Source: Inia geoffrensis (taxonomy: Eukaryota; Chordata; Mammalia; Artiodactyla; Iniidae). Taken from it: a DNA stretch of 64,000 nucleotides. Positions 34,874 through 46,145 of this stretch are shown in pieces. Under the pieces are notes generated by a model. The model was not told where the DNA came from. It saw only the letters and a list, made by a program, of their open reading frames with translations, and did no database searches. Where the stretch lies: the NCBI GenBank assembly GCA_036417435.1, contig CM070899.1:4469001-4533000 (forward strand), read 5' to 3'. A program made the position numbers and the translations under genes. How positions within the stretch are numbered: position 1 is the first letter of the stretch; each line of letters opens with the position of its first letter.

Positions 34874-35348
34874 CTGAATAGTACCAAGAAGAGAAGAAAA
34901 TAAAACGATGGAGACATTCTCTCCATTGATTCATTGTCTCCACCATCCAGATACATAGTCATTTAGGTATTTATTGATTAATGGTAATATTTATTTATTT
35001 TCCTCTTAACAAATTCAGCATCAAAGTTGTAACTCACTCAGATCAGAAACTGTACATATCACTGTCTATACCATCCTTAGTCAAAGATGTAATACACTTG
35101 ATCCATTTAATATTGATTTCAATTTATATTAGTATTATTTTCTTTACTATACACTTTAAAGATGAACAATACTTCAGCCTCTTCATTTTTACTTACACAT
35201 TTGTTTATTTATTCTGCCATTTATTCTTTTAGAATAAGGTTTTGTAAAATTCACAGACACAAACATCAAGAACAATATCTTTGTATATTCCTGACATCTG
35301 TCTATAGAATCACTTTAAACAGAAGGAATGGGCTGGATTCCTTTGTGC

Positions 35349-35423
35349 TGGACCTCGGAGTTTCAGACACACAAGTACTCATCGTATACAACTCAAACGT
35401 TACTAGCCAACATCATCGGTCCA
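35349..35423 (-). pseudogene. SNORD114: SNORD114-like snoRNA, both boxes off by one
   Basis: Stem TGGACC/GGTCCA perfect. Box C ATGATGT and box D CCGA each differ by one base. Its duplicate 41221-41294 is intact. Confidence 0.6.
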
Positions 35424-35746
35424 CGATTGGACTCTTCCTTCATTCTGATCTATATTTACTGATCAATTCATCAATAATAATAAAATAAATATCTGTGAAT
35501 CACAAATACTCAAGGACTAGATCCTTAATATCCTTAATATCTATCTATAGAATCATTTGCCTCATTGAATATTCTTCTTTCATTAATCATCTTCATTGAG
35601 GCAAATACCTATTAAGCAACATAACATCTCATGTCAATTCTGTATTTATCCCTAGACCATGACCAGCCTTCTTTGAATACATTTCTTTATTATCACAGCG
35701 AATAAACAAACACCCAAACCAAGAGAAGAATTTGACAATTACTTAC

Positions 35747-35829
35747 ATGGACCACATGTACTTATACACAGGACAGCCAGCAGAGTTCCAGATCATGGTC
35801 AATGCTTAAGCAATTCAGGTGCATCCATT
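35747..35829 (-). ncRNA. MEG8: host lncRNA exon, type a (83 nt)
   Basis: Donor GTAAGTAATTG, acceptor tgtattcctcAG. Confidence 0.75.
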
Positions 35830-36322
35830 CTGAGGAATACAAAGCAGAGAAGATGGTAAGAAGATTGACAGACACTCCACTGATACGTACATTTCAACTT
35901 TCACATGGTCACTTACTTAGGAAACCAGTACATTGGGGTCATGTTTATTAATTGATTCTTAACAAACAAAACAGCATCAAGCTTGACACAGACCAATAAT
36001 AAGAACTTTGATGGTTATTTACTGTCTGTATCATTCTCAACCAAAGAGCCACTTACGTTTCCAAATGAACTTCAGTATTTTCAATCCACGTTAATAGTTT
36101 TTATTGACTCGCCACATATATTAAGAGTGAATATGCTTCAGCCTCTCCCTCTTAACTTATTTACACCTTGTACATTGATTATTTCTTTGGGCTAATTTTT
36201 ATAGTACCAATAAAATCAAAGACTCATACGCACAAACCAAGAAAATTGTTCTTTAATTTTCCTAATACTTGTCAGTAATAGCATGCCAAATAGAGGTGAC
36301 AAATTATACTTCTTTTTTTTAC

Positions 36323-36396
36323 TGGACCTCAGAGTTTCAGGCACATAGTATTCATCATCCATGACTCATACGATATCAGTCATCATCACTGGTCCA
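36323..36396 (-). ncRNA. SNORD114: box C/D snoRNA, SNORD114 family
   Basis: 74 nt, perfect stem, box C GTGATGA, internal C' GATGATGA, box D CTGA. Guide stretch TATGTGCCTGAAACT. Paired with the damaged copy 42216-42287 about 5.9 kb away. Confidence 0.92.
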
Positions 36397-36539
36397 TATA
36401 TGGGCCTCTATTTCTTTATTCTCATCGGCATAGTTCATTGATTAATTCATTAAGTGACTGATATTATATTTCACACTTTTACAATATAGTGAATACTTGA
36501 GAAAAAAACCCTCTCGAAGACATGAATTTAATTACTCAC

Positions 36540-36598
36540 ATTGGTCTATGGAGCACAGGACCATGCAAGATGCTTAAACCCACCAGCATGCGTCCATT
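36540..36598 (-). ncRNA. MEG8: host lncRNA exon, short a form (59 nt)
   Basis: Donor GTGAGTAATTA, acceptor tgtactcctcAG. It lacks about 26 nt of the a-type middle, a deletion shared with 42447-42505. Confidence 0.78.
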
Positions 36599-36821
36599 CT
36601 GAGGAGTACAGAGCAGAGCAGAAAAAAAAAATTTGAGACGTTCTCTGAATTGGTCCTGGTTTTCTTCATTTTATTTACTCAGACATGAAAGTATTTATTA
36701 TTTTCCATAATTTATACACATATATAAGGATCATTCTAATATGATCCTTAGAAAAACGATCCTAACATCTTTCCATAAGATCACTTCAAACGGAGGCAAC
36801 AGATTGTATTTCCTTTTTGAT

Positions 36822-36895
36822 TGGACCTCAGAGTTTCAGACACAAAGTAGTCATCGTCCGTGGCTCATACTCCACCAACGGTCATCACTGGTCCA
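36822..36895 (-). ncRNA. SNORD114: box C/D snoRNA, SNORD114 family
   Basis: 74 nt, perfect stem, box C GTGATGA, box D CTGA. Guide stretch CTTTGTGTCTGAAACT. It lies only 0.5 kb from the 36323 copy, and no counterpart is seen in the second 5.85-kb block, so this half-unit was gained here or lost there. Confidence 0.92.
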
Positions 36896-37033
36896 CGCCT
36901 GAGCCTCTGTTTCTTCATTCTCATGGACATTTTCTATGACTGGTGTTTTGGATTGTATTTCACACTTTTAACAGTGCAGTGAATACCCTTAAAAACAAAA
37001 CTTCTTAAACACAAGAACTTAACCTTTACTCAC

Positions 37034-37104
37034 ATTCATCTCTAGGCTCTTAACACACAGAGGAAACCATAGAAAATGCTTGAATCAGCTTGAGTGTGTC
37101 GATT
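37034..37104 (-). ncRNA. MEG8: host lncRNA exon, type a (71 nt)
   Basis: Donor GTGAGTAAAGG, acceptor tgtactccccAG. Confidence 0.74.
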
Positions 37105-37632
37105 CTGGGGAGTACAAGATGAGGCGGATGATTAAAAATGTAGACCTTTCAAAAGAAGATCCACATCAGTCTTTGTTTACATCATTTCATTTTTTTCATT
37201 TACAAAGGCATTTATTAATTTTTCCGAATATATGTACATATGAGATATATACATATGAAACAAGATTGACATCCTCTACTGAGACAGACCCAGGCCTATA
37301 AAACTAGGTATTACTTATCAAGGTCAGTGTCTGTATGATCCTTAGGAAAAGAGGTAACACCGTTGGTCCATTTATTTCTTAACATGCATCAGTTTCCTCA
37401 GTTTATATTAATAGTATTTCTTGCCTCTCGTGTATATTCATAGGTGGACAAAGCATCATCCTCATTTTTATTTATTTGTATGTTGTTTATTGGCTCTATC
37501 ATTGATCAATTTATATTAATAATATATAAATCCATGAATCCAAAATTACAAGAACAGTATCCTTGTAAACTCTTAACATCGATCCACAGGATCATTTGTG
37601 AGAGAGGAAACAGATTAGATTTTGTTTTGTGT

Positions 37633-37706
37633 TGGACCTCAGACTTCCAGACATGTGGCATTCATTGTATAAGACTCCTAGGTCATCAGACATCATCACT
37701 GATCTG
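37633..37706 (-). ncRNA. SNORD114: SNORD114-family snoRNA, stem partly lost
   Basis: Box C GTGATGA and box D CTGA intact. The 5' stem arm is CAGATC, leaving about four pairs with GGTCCA. Guide stretch ACATGTCTGGAAGT. Processing may be weaker than in its duplicate at 42945-43018. Confidence 0.78.
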
Positions 37707-38053
37707 GGGTTGGGCCCCTTTTTCTTCATTCTCCTCTACAGTTGTTTATACATTAATTCATCAATCTACTAATAAAAATTAAGTAAATATATGTGAATTA
37801 CAAAAATGCAAGGACAAGAGCCTTCAGTATCCCTGTCATGTATCTTTAGAATCATTGCCTAATTGAATATACCTCTTCCATTAATCATCATTGTTGTAAA
37901 AACAGATTAATCGACATAATGTTTCAGACACTTCCAATTTAATCGCTGGACCATAGCTGGTCTTTTTTCTTATATTTAATACATTTTTAATTATTACAGG
38001 GATACCCTGAACAAATCACCCAAACCAGGACAAGAACTTTGATTATTACTCAC

Positions 38054-38115
38054 CCTGGACTTAATGCTCCTACACAGAGATGCTCCCATGAGCTCCTGAG
38101 TTCAGGGTCCTCTTT
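38054..38115 (-). ncRNA. MEG8: host lncRNA exon (62 nt)
   Basis: Donor GTGAGTAATAAT, acceptor tgtatttctcAG; body shortened compared with the 84-86-nt exons. Confidence 0.7.
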
Positions 38116-38603
38116 CTGAGAAATACAAGGCAAAACAGATATAACAAGATCAAGACATTATCGCTATTGTTCTGTGCACTCCACCTTACATTTAGTCAAT
38201 CATTTAGTAATATGTTAATCTGGGATAATACTTAACAAATTTCCTCTTTAAAAAATGAATAATATCAGACTCGCTATGGACTCAAAATAGGAACGTCTCT
38301 ATTAGCATGAGCCAAAGAGGTAAGGCACCCGAACCGCTCAAACCACTTTTTTTTCGTAATGGTATTCAGTATTCTCAGCACATTTTAACAGTTTCTATTG
38401 CCTGACCCCATATCTCAAGAGTGCATATGCTTCATGCTCAGCATCCTCGCTTTTTTATATTTGTACGCTGATTCTTTAATTGATCCATTTATACTAAAAG
38501 AATCAAAATTCACAAAAATAGTCTAAGAAAATAGTCCCTTTAGATTCCTAAAATCAGTCTATAGGATTTCAAGCAGAGGCAACAGACTACATTTCTTTCT
38601 GAT

Positions 38604-38675
38604 TGGACCTCAGATTCCAGAATGAAGTAGTCATCATCCATGACTCATACTCCACCAGCGGTCATCATCGATCCA
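38604..38675 (-). ncRNA. SNORD114: box C/D snoRNA, SNORD114 family
   Basis: 72 nt. Box C ATGATGA, internal C' GATGATGA and box D CTGA all intact; stem TGGATC/GGTCCA with one G-T pair. Guide stretch TACTTCATTCTGGAAT departs from the usual ACGTGTC. Confidence 0.9.
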
Positions 38676-38792
38676 CATGTCAGCCTCTTTTTGTTCATCC
38701 TCCTGTACATTAGCTCATTAATTAATTTCTTATTCACTGATATTAATTTTTAAAACCCCATGATTCACATAAAGACAAACAATAAGAACCTT

Positions 38793-39083
38793 GGGGCTTC
38801 CCTCGTGGTGCAGTGGTTGAGAATCCGCCTGCCAATGCAGGGGACACGGGTTCTAGCCCTGGTCTGGGAAGATCCCACATGCCGCGGAGCAACCGGGCCC
38901 ATGTGCCACAACTACTGAGCCTGCGCGTCTGGAGCCTGTGCTCCGCAACAACAGAGGCCGTGATAGTGAAAGGCCTGTGCACCGCAATAAAGAGTGGCCC
39001 CCGCTTGTCACAACCAGAGAAAGCCCACGCACAGAAATGAAGACCCAACACAGCCATAAATAAATAAATAAGATAAATTTAAG
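38793..39083 (+). mobile_element. CHR-type SINE
   Basis: ggggcttccctcgtggtgca head, body to gaagacccaacacagccata, A/T-rich tail. Exact 12-bp target-site duplication aataagaacctt (38781-38792, 39084-39095). Inserted into the linker 118 bp beyond the snoRNA at 38604-38675, in the same intron. Confidence 0.96.
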
Positions 39084-39287
39084 AATAAGAACCTTGACTA
39101 TTTTACATCTGTCCATAGAATCATTTATCACATTGGTACCTCTCTTTCATTAATTACTCTTACAATACCATAAATTGATTAATAAATACTATTGGGAATA
39201 ATCCCATATTTATCACTGGCCATGGATGGCCAATAAGTACACTTTTTTAAAAAACGTTTCGCATAAGACATGAACGTTATTACTCAC

Positions 39288-39371
39288 ATTGGTCTCTATA
39301 CACCAAAGACGTGGAGACAACCAGAGAACGTGACCACGAAAGAATTTTCCAATCAGCTCGACTGGTCCATT
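39288..39371 (-). ncRNA. MEG8: host lncRNA exon, type a (84 nt)
   Basis: Donor GTGAGTAATAAC, acceptor tatattcctcAG. A SINE lies 45 bp beyond the acceptor, inside the polypyrimidine/branch-point zone of the upstream intron, which may affect its use. Confidence 0.74.
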
Positions 39372-39416
39372 CTGAGGAATATAAAGCAGAGTAGATGATG
39401 TTTTAAAAATGAGACT

Positions 39417-39764
39417 GGGCTTCCCGGGTGGCGCAGTGGTTAAGAATCCGCCTGCCAATGCAGGGGACACGGGTTTGAGCCCTAGTCCAGGAAGATCCCA
39501 AATGCCGTGGAGCAACTAAGCCCGTGCGCCACAACTACTGAGCCTGCGCTCTAGAGCCCACGAGCCGCAACTACTGAGCCCATGTGCCACAACTACTAAA
39601 GCCCGTGCGCCTAGAGCCTGTGCTCCACAACAAGAGAAGCCACTGCAATGAGAAGCCTGTGCACCGCAACGAAGAGTAGCCCCCACTCACCGCAACTAGA
39701 GAAAGCCGGTGCGCAGCAACGAAGACCCAACGCGGCCAACAATAAATAAATAAAATAAATTTAT
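39417..39764 (+). mobile_element. CHR-type SINE, long form
   Basis: gggcttcccgggtggcgcag head and repeated cacaactactgagcc body. Exact 12-bp duplication aaaaatgagact (39405-39416, 39765-39776). Confidence 0.96.
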
Positions 39765-40265
39765 AAAAATGAGACTTGTCTGAATGGCTTTTTCCTTTTC
39801 AAAATATATTCGTTCAGTCCTTTAGGTAGCTATTAATTTTTCATAATTTAGATTTTTTTCTCTTAACAAAAGGAACAACCTTAAATTTGAGACTGACCTA
39901 GAAAATAAAATTGACTCTAATTATGAATCTATATGATCCTTAGCCAAAGAGGTGACACTCTTGATATATTTATTTCTAAAGAGGCATCAATATTTTCAAT
40001 ATTTATTAATAGTAATTCTTGCCTCACCACATATGCTCACAGTTGAACAATGCTTCACTCTCTTTTTATCTGTTTATTTATTATTTCTTTAATGGTCCTT
40101 TATCTATTTATTGATACTTCTTTAACAGTAATATCATTCATCCATTCATTAACAACAATAAATTTAATCAATGAATCCAGGGTAAGAACATGATCTCTGT
40201 ATATTTCTAATATCTGCCTACAAGATCATTTCCAACACAAGTATTTGACGAATTATGTTTTGTGT

Positions 40266-40339
40266 TGGACCTCAAAGTTCCAGACACGTATTATTCATCA
40301 TCCACAACACAAACACCACCAGTTGTCTTCATTGGTTCA
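40266..40339 (-). pseudogene. SNORD114: SNORD114-like snoRNA, both boxes off by one
   Basis: Stem TGAACC/GGTCCA pairs. Box C ATGAAGA, box D TTGA. Guide stretch ATACGTGTCTGGAACT is unchanged. Confidence 0.6.
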
Positions 40340-40664
40340 GGTTTGTTTTTTTCCTCATTCATTTATCAAGTAAATCATTAATTTATTAATAACAATAAAA
40401 TAAACACATAATTCACAAAATCCAAGAATAGGATCCTTGAATATTCCCAACAACTGTCTATAGAACTATTTCACACATGGACTGATTCTCTTTATTAACC
40501 AACCTCAGTGGTGCACAATACTGATGAGTCAACATAATGTTTCATATCATATTTATCATTGGGCCATAGTTAACTTTTCTATTATGTTTAATACTTTTAA
40601 TAATTCAATGAATACCTTTAAACAAATGACCCAATCTAAGATGACAAGCTTGACCATTACTCAC

Positions 40665-40741
40665 CTTTGTCTCTTTCTAATACAGAGGCAATAGGACAGT
40701 CTTGGTCACAGCAGAAGCTGAAATCAGCTGGGGCATCAATT
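40665..40741 (-). ncRNA. MEG8: host lncRNA exon, type b (77 nt)
   Basis: Donor GTGAGTAATGG, acceptor ggtactattcAG; ctttgtctctttctaataca body. Confidence 0.78.
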
Positions 40742-41220
40742 CTGAATAGTACCAACCAGAGCAGGTGATAAAAAGTTTGATATTCTCTCCATTGATCCAT
40801 ACCTTCCACCATTCATACATGTAGTCATTTAGGTATTTATTAATTTATGGTAATATTTATTTGTTTTTTCCTTAATAAAACAAACATCAAGCTTGCAATA
40901 GACTCAGATCAATAACTGACTATTACGTATCACTGTCTATATCATCCTTACTCAAAAATGCATAATACACTTGGTCTGTTAATTATCCATTCTAATTTAT
41001 ATTAATATTATTTCTCTTTACTATGTATTTAAGTAATGAACAGTACTTAACCCTCTTCATCTTTAGTCACTTATATACTTGTTTGTTCGGCCAGTAACAT
41101 TTTATAATAATATTTTAAAAAACTCGTGAACCACAAAGAATAAAACAAGGTCCCTATATATTCCTGACATCTGTCTATAGGAACACTTCCAACGGAGGAA
41201 ATGGACTAGATTTCTTTTGC

Positions 41221-41294
41221 TGGACCTCAGAGTTTCAGACACACAGTATTCATCATATACGACTCATATGCCATCAGTCATCATCAATGGTCCA
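41221..41294 (-). ncRNA. SNORD114: box C/D snoRNA, SNORD114 family
   Basis: 74 nt with perfect stem TGGACC/GGTCCA and box D CTGA. Box C ATGATGA sits three bases further in than usual, within TTGATGATGA. Guide stretch CTGTGTGTCTGAAACT. Confidence 0.9.
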
Positions 41295-41636
41295 AGCTTA
41301 GACTCTTTTTCTTTATTCTCATCGACATTTGTTTACTGATCACTTTATTAATTCATTAATAATAATAAAATAAATATCTGTGAGTCAAAAAACTCAAGGA
41401 CAAGATCTTAAATACTAACTTCTGCCTATAGAATCTTTGGCCTCATGGAATGTACTTATTTCAATAATCATCCTCATTGTGGCAAATATCGATTAATCAG
41501 CACAAAGTTTCATGTCAATTCCATGGTAATCATTAAGCCATGTTTGGCCATCTTTGAATATATTTAATAATTTTTAGTATTACACTGAATATCCTATACA
41601 AACCACCTTGAACCATGAGAGGAATCTGTTGTTCAC

Positions 41637-41722
41637 ATTGGTCTTCATGCTCTCACACACAGGGGCATCCATGGAGGTCCTGATCATGGCCAAATACGTA
41701 AATAGGTTCCAGTGTATCCATT
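41637..41722 (-). ncRNA. MEG8: host lncRNA exon, type a (86 nt), weak donor
   Basis: Acceptor tttacgcctcAG. The donor is GTGAACAACAG, where GTGAGTAATAG is normal; the loss of G at position +5 should weaken it. Body full length. Confidence 0.65.
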
Positions 41723-42215
41723 CTGAGGCGTAAAAAGCGGGAGAGATAATAACAACGTTGAGATACTCATTATTGATCCACACATTCCACCTTCATCTAG
41801 TCAGTCATTTAGGAATATAATAAATTCAGGTCATATTTCTTATTTTTCTCTTAGAAAAAAGAACAATATCAAACCTGGTACTACCATAGAATAAGAACTT
41901 TGACTGTTGCTCATTTTCTATATCATTCTTAGCCAAAGAGGTATGACATTTGCACCATTTACATCTCCAAATGAACTTCAGTATTTTCAATCAATATTAA
42001 TAGTTTTTATTGCCTTACCACATATATTAAGGCGAATATGCCTCAACCTCTTCATCTTAACTTATTTACACTTACACTTATTTCTGTGGGCTATTTTTTT
42101 TAAGTAAAATCAAAATTCATGAACACAAACCAAGAAAATTGCCCTTTTATTTTCCTAATATTTGTCTATGGTGTAATACCAAATAGAGGCAACAGATTAT
42201 ATTTCTGTTTTTTCC

Positions 42216-42287
42216 TGAACCTGACTTTCAGACACGTAGTATTCATCATCCATGACTCATACGATATCAGTCATCATCATTGGTCCA
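42216..42287 (-). pseudogene. SNORD114-like snoRNA, box D destroyed
   Basis: Box C ATGATGA, internal C' and the 5' stem are perfect. A small deletion turns the box D region into GTCAGG, and the 3' stem reads GGTTCA. A single recent event killed an otherwise intact gene. Confidence 0.7.
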
Positions 42288-42446
42288 TACATGGGCCTCT
42301 ATTTTTTCGTTCTCATCTGCATAAGTTCATTGATTAACTCATCATTACTAATATTAATTCTATTCCACACTTCTAACAATACAGTGAATATTTGAGGAAA
42401 ACAAGAAGCTCTCAAAGACATGAATTTGCTTTACTGCATTACTCAC

Positions 42447-42505
42447 ATTGGTCTATAGAGCACGTGACCATGAAAGATGCTTAAATCCACTAGTGTGCGT
42501 CCATT
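42447..42505 (-). ncRNA. MEG8: host lncRNA exon, short a form (59 nt)
   Basis: Donor GTGAGTAATGC, acceptor tgtactcctcAG. Same internal shortening as 36540-36598, as expected from the block duplication. Confidence 0.78.
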
Positions 42506-42944
42506 CTGAGGAGTACAGAGCAGAGCAGATGACAGAAAAAAATTGAGACTTTCTCTAAATTGGTCCTTGTTTTCCTCATTTCATTTACTCAGTCACAAAG
42601 TTATTTATTATTTTCCATGATTTATACACATATATAAGCATACATATGAATATAATGACATGATCCTTAGAAAAAGAGCTAACACCCTTGGTCCATCCAT
42701 TTATTAAGAATATGCATCAGTTTCTTCAATTTATATTAATAGTACTTCTTGCCTCACCACATATACTCATGGTTGATAAGGTTTCATTCTTGTTTTTATT
42801 TAGTTATACTTTGTTTATTGGCTCTATCATTGATCTATTTATATTAATAACATAGAAATTCATGGATCCAAAATTAGAAGAACAATATCCTTGTTTATAG
42901 GGATGATTTGCAAGAGAGGAAGCAGACTAGATTTTGTTTTGTGT

Positions 42945-43018
42945 TCGACCTCAGACTTCCAGACACGTGATATTCATCGTATATGACTCCCACGCCACCA
43001 GATGTCATCATTGGTCCA
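42945..43018 (-). ncRNA. SNORD114: box C/D snoRNA, SNORD114 family
   Basis: 74 nt, box C ATGATGA, box D CTGA; stem TGGACC/GGTCGA with one mismatch. Guide stretch TCACGTGTCTGGAAGT. Confidence 0.9.
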
Positions 43019-43366
43019 GTTTTGGGACTCTTTTTCTTCCTCCCATCTACTTCTGTTTAGTGATTAATTTATCAGTTTACTAATGGTAATTAAATAAATA
43101 TCCATGAGTCACAAAACTCAAGGACAAGAGCCTTCAGTATCTTTACAATTTTCTTTAGAACCACTGCCTAATTGAGTACACGTCTTTCATTAATCACCCT
43201 CATTATTCTAAAGATAGATTAATCAACACAATGATTCATACATTTCCAATTTAATCACTGGACCATGGTTAGTATTTTTTCCTATAGTGAATATTTTTTT
43301 TAATATTTCAAAGAATACCCTAAACAAGCTACCCACAGTAAGATGACACCACTGACTATTACTCAC

Positions 43367-43442
43367 GTTGGTTTCCATGTACAGGCAAATTCAGAGACTG
43401 TTGACCAAGACATATGTTTAAATCAGCCAAAGCGTGTCCATT
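43367..43442 (-). ncRNA. MEG8: host lncRNA exon (76 nt)
   Basis: Donor GTGAGTAATAG, acceptor tctatgctttAG. Confidence 0.74.
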
Positions 43443-43926
43443 CTAAAGCATAGAAAGCAGAGTAGATGATAACGTGATTGAGATGTTTCCTCTACTGATC
43501 TTTGTATCTACATTTAATTTTCAGTGATGATGTTATATATGAATTGGGTAATATATAACGTTTTCCTAAGAAAACAAACCACACTGAACTTTCTACTAAC
43601 CCAGAATAAATACTGGCCATTATTTATATTGTCTATAACATCCTTAGCTAGAGGAAACACCCTTGAACCATTTATTTCTTAACTGACTTAGTGTTTCCAT
43701 ATTTATTAATATTATGTCTAGCCTTAAATTTCTTCATAACTGGATGATGCTTCACCCTTTTCATCTTATTTCTTTACATCTGTACATTGATTCTTTCTTG
43801 ATTCATTTATTACAATAGAATCAAAATCCATAAACACAAAGACCCCTGAGCTCTATAAAATAAATCCTAAATCTGTCTATAGGATCATTTCCAACAGAGG
43901 CAATAAACTAGATTTCTTTTTTATGT

Positions 43927-43997
43927 TGGACCTCAGAGTTCCAGACATATATTCATCAGCCACGATGCATATGCCACCAGTGGTCATCACTGCTCCA
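43927..43997 (-). ncRNA. SNORD114: box C/D snoRNA, SNORD114 family
   Basis: 71 nt, box C GTGATGA, internal C' CTGATGA, box D CTGA, stem TGGAGC/GGTCCA with one mismatch. Guide stretch ATATATGTCTGGAACT. Confidence 0.9.
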
Positions 43998-44303
43998 GGC
44001 TTGGCCTCTTTTCTTCCCCACTCTCATCTACCTTTGTTTAGTAATTAATTCAACAAATTCTCTAATAGGAATAAAATGGATACGTATGAAGCACAGAAAA
44101 CCTAGAACATCGGCCTTGAATAGTTTAACTTCGGTCTATAGAACCTTTTACTACATTGCTATCTCTCTCATTCATCACCCTCAAAGTTTCATACAGGAAT
44201 TAATCAATATAATGCTGCATTATTACTCAATGGACCATGGCTGGCATTCTTTGCTTCTATTTCATACTTTTCAAATACAGAGTGTTTACCCATAAAAACT
44301 CAC

Positions 44304-44388
44304 ATTTGTTTCTAGGTGTCACACACAGAGACAACCAGACATCTTGTGACCTTAGATGAATCCTTAAATCAGCTCCAGTGTATCCATG
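44304..44388 (-). ncRNA. MEG8: host lncRNA exon, type a (85 nt)
   Basis: Donor GTGAGTTTTTA, acceptor tgtacttctcAG; the first exon bases are CATGG where AATGG is usual. Confidence 0.76.
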
Positions 44389-44687
44389 CTGAGAAGTACA
44401 ACGCACAGAAGGTGATTTTAAAACAACTGAGACCTTATCTGCATTGGCTTTGCTCTCCACATTTCAGCTATTCAGCCTCTTAGGGATTTATTAATTTTCA
44501 TAATTTACAGTGCTTCACTTATTCATGTTTATTTGTTTATATTGACTGATTCTTTCATTTATCTGTTTATACTAATAAAATCAGAGTTCTTGAACACAAA
44601 AACCAAGAACACAACCCTTGTATATTACTAACATCTGTGAATACGGCAATTCCCGACAGAGGAAATAGACTAGATTTCTTATTGTGA

Positions 44688-44761
44688 TGGACCTCAGAGT
44701 TCTTGACACATAGTATTCATCATCCATGACTCATACACTACCAGTGGTCATCACTGGTCCA
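44688..44761 (-). ncRNA. SNORD114: box C/D snoRNA, SNORD114 family (clearest copy)
   Basis: 74 nt with perfect stem TGGACC/GGTCCA, box C GTGATGA, internal C' GATGATGA and box D CTGA. The central ATGAGTCATGGATGATGA is the form shared by most SNORD114 copies. Guide stretch CTATGTGTCAAGAACT. Confidence 0.95.
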
Positions 44762-44890
44762 GGCTCAGCCCACTTTTTCTTCATTCACTTCTACATTTCT
44801 TTCCCGATTAACTTATCGATAAAGCAACAATTGTAAAATAAATATCTATGATTCAAAAAAAACTTGAAAATAAGACCTTCAAGAATCTCT

Positions 44891-45048
44891 ACAAACATAT
44901 GGACACCAAGGGGGGAAAGCGCGGGGGCGGGGGGGGGGGTGGATGAATCGGGAGATTGGGATTGACATGTATACACTAATATGTATAAAATAGACAACTA
45001 ATAAGAACCTGCTGTATAAAAAATTAATTAAATAAAATTCAAAGAAAA
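44891..45048 (+). mobile_element. L1 3' tail, strongly 5'-truncated
   Basis: G-rich 3'UTR piece (gggggcggggggggggg), then gggattgacatgtatacact, aataagaacctgctgtataa and an A-rich end. Exact 10-bp duplication aagaatctct (44881-44890, 45049-45058). Confidence 0.92.
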
Positions 45049-45280
45049 AAGAATCTCTAACATCTCTCTATAGAATCATTTGCCTCCTTGAATTTACATT
45101 TCGCTAATCACCTATGTGGTTGCAAATATTGATTCATCAATATAATGTTTCATGTCAGTTCCGTATTTATTAGGGGGCCGTGCTTGGCCTTTTTTATTAT
45201 ATTTAACTATTTTTTAATATTACAGTTAACGTCCTAAACAAACCACCAAAAACAAGGCAAGAACTTTGACTATTTCTCAC

Positions 45281-45332
45281 ACTTAGAGCTCACAATCATG
45301 CAAGACGTTTAAGTTAGCTTGGTGCACCCACT
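45281..45332 (-). ncRNA. MEG8: host lncRNA exon, short (52 nt)
   Basis: Donor GTGAGAAATAG, acceptor tgtacttcttAG; about 30 nt of the donor-side body is missing. Confidence 0.66.
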
Positions 45333-45675
45333 CTAAGAAGTACAAAGCATAGAAGATTAAAAAAAAAAAAACCTGAGATATTATCTTCATTAATCCTCGT
45401 ATTTCACCTTTCATTACATCAGTAATTTAGGTATTCATTAATTGGGGGTAATATTTACTGATATTTCCCTCAAGAAAACATCAAACTTGCCACTGAGCCA
45501 GCATAGGAATAATAATTATTACTTGTACTTTCTATAGAACCATTAGCCAAAGAAATATCATAAAACCATGTCCTTCTTAATTGAATCAGTGTTTTTAACA
45601 TATATTAACAGATTCTTACTTCATGACATATTATCATAATTGGACAAGGCTTCACCCTCTTTATTTATTTGTATA

Positions 45676-45992
45676 CAGTTGACCCTTGAACAACACGGGT
45701 TTGAACTGCATGGGTCCATTTGTACATGGATTTTTTTCAATAAATATAGTACCTGTATTTTCATTTTAGGGATCTTTAAATTAACTAAGTGTGGGAAAAA
45801 TCTGTGTTTGATTAGAGATCACAACACGTGGTATCGAAAGAACCAGGGTTTGAGTCCTGATTCTATCCAAACTATTTAAGATTCCTGGCCTTGGGTGAGT
45901 CATTTATCAACTCCTTTGCTTCTGAAGCAGAGATAGCTTTACAAGGACTTTCGACTGCGTGGGGTTACACCACGTTGTTCAAGGGTCAACTG
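45676..45992. mobile_element. Tigger-type (TcMar) DNA transposon with nested MIR-like piece
   Basis: Terminal inverted repeats cagttgacccttgaacaac and gttgttcaagggtcaactg are exact and the element is bounded by TA. The ends carry typical Tigger sequence (gtttgaactgcatgggtcca). The middle (about 45800-45925: ccagggtttgagtcctgatt; ccttgggtgagtcatttat) looks like an inserted MIR SINE. Confidence 0.9.
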
Positions 45993-46145
45993 TATTTACT
46001 GATTGACTCTTTCATTGATCCACCTGTAATAACAGAATCAAATTCCATAACAAAAACTAAGAACAAGATCCTTGAATATTACTAACATATGTCCACAGGA
46101 TAATTTCTAACGGCAGTATGGTATAGACTAGATTTCTTACTGGGT

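Noticed and set aside
44920..44945. G-rich run that might form a G-quadruplex
   Set aside because: It is part of a truncated L1 3'UTR where such runs are normal, and nothing links it to array function.
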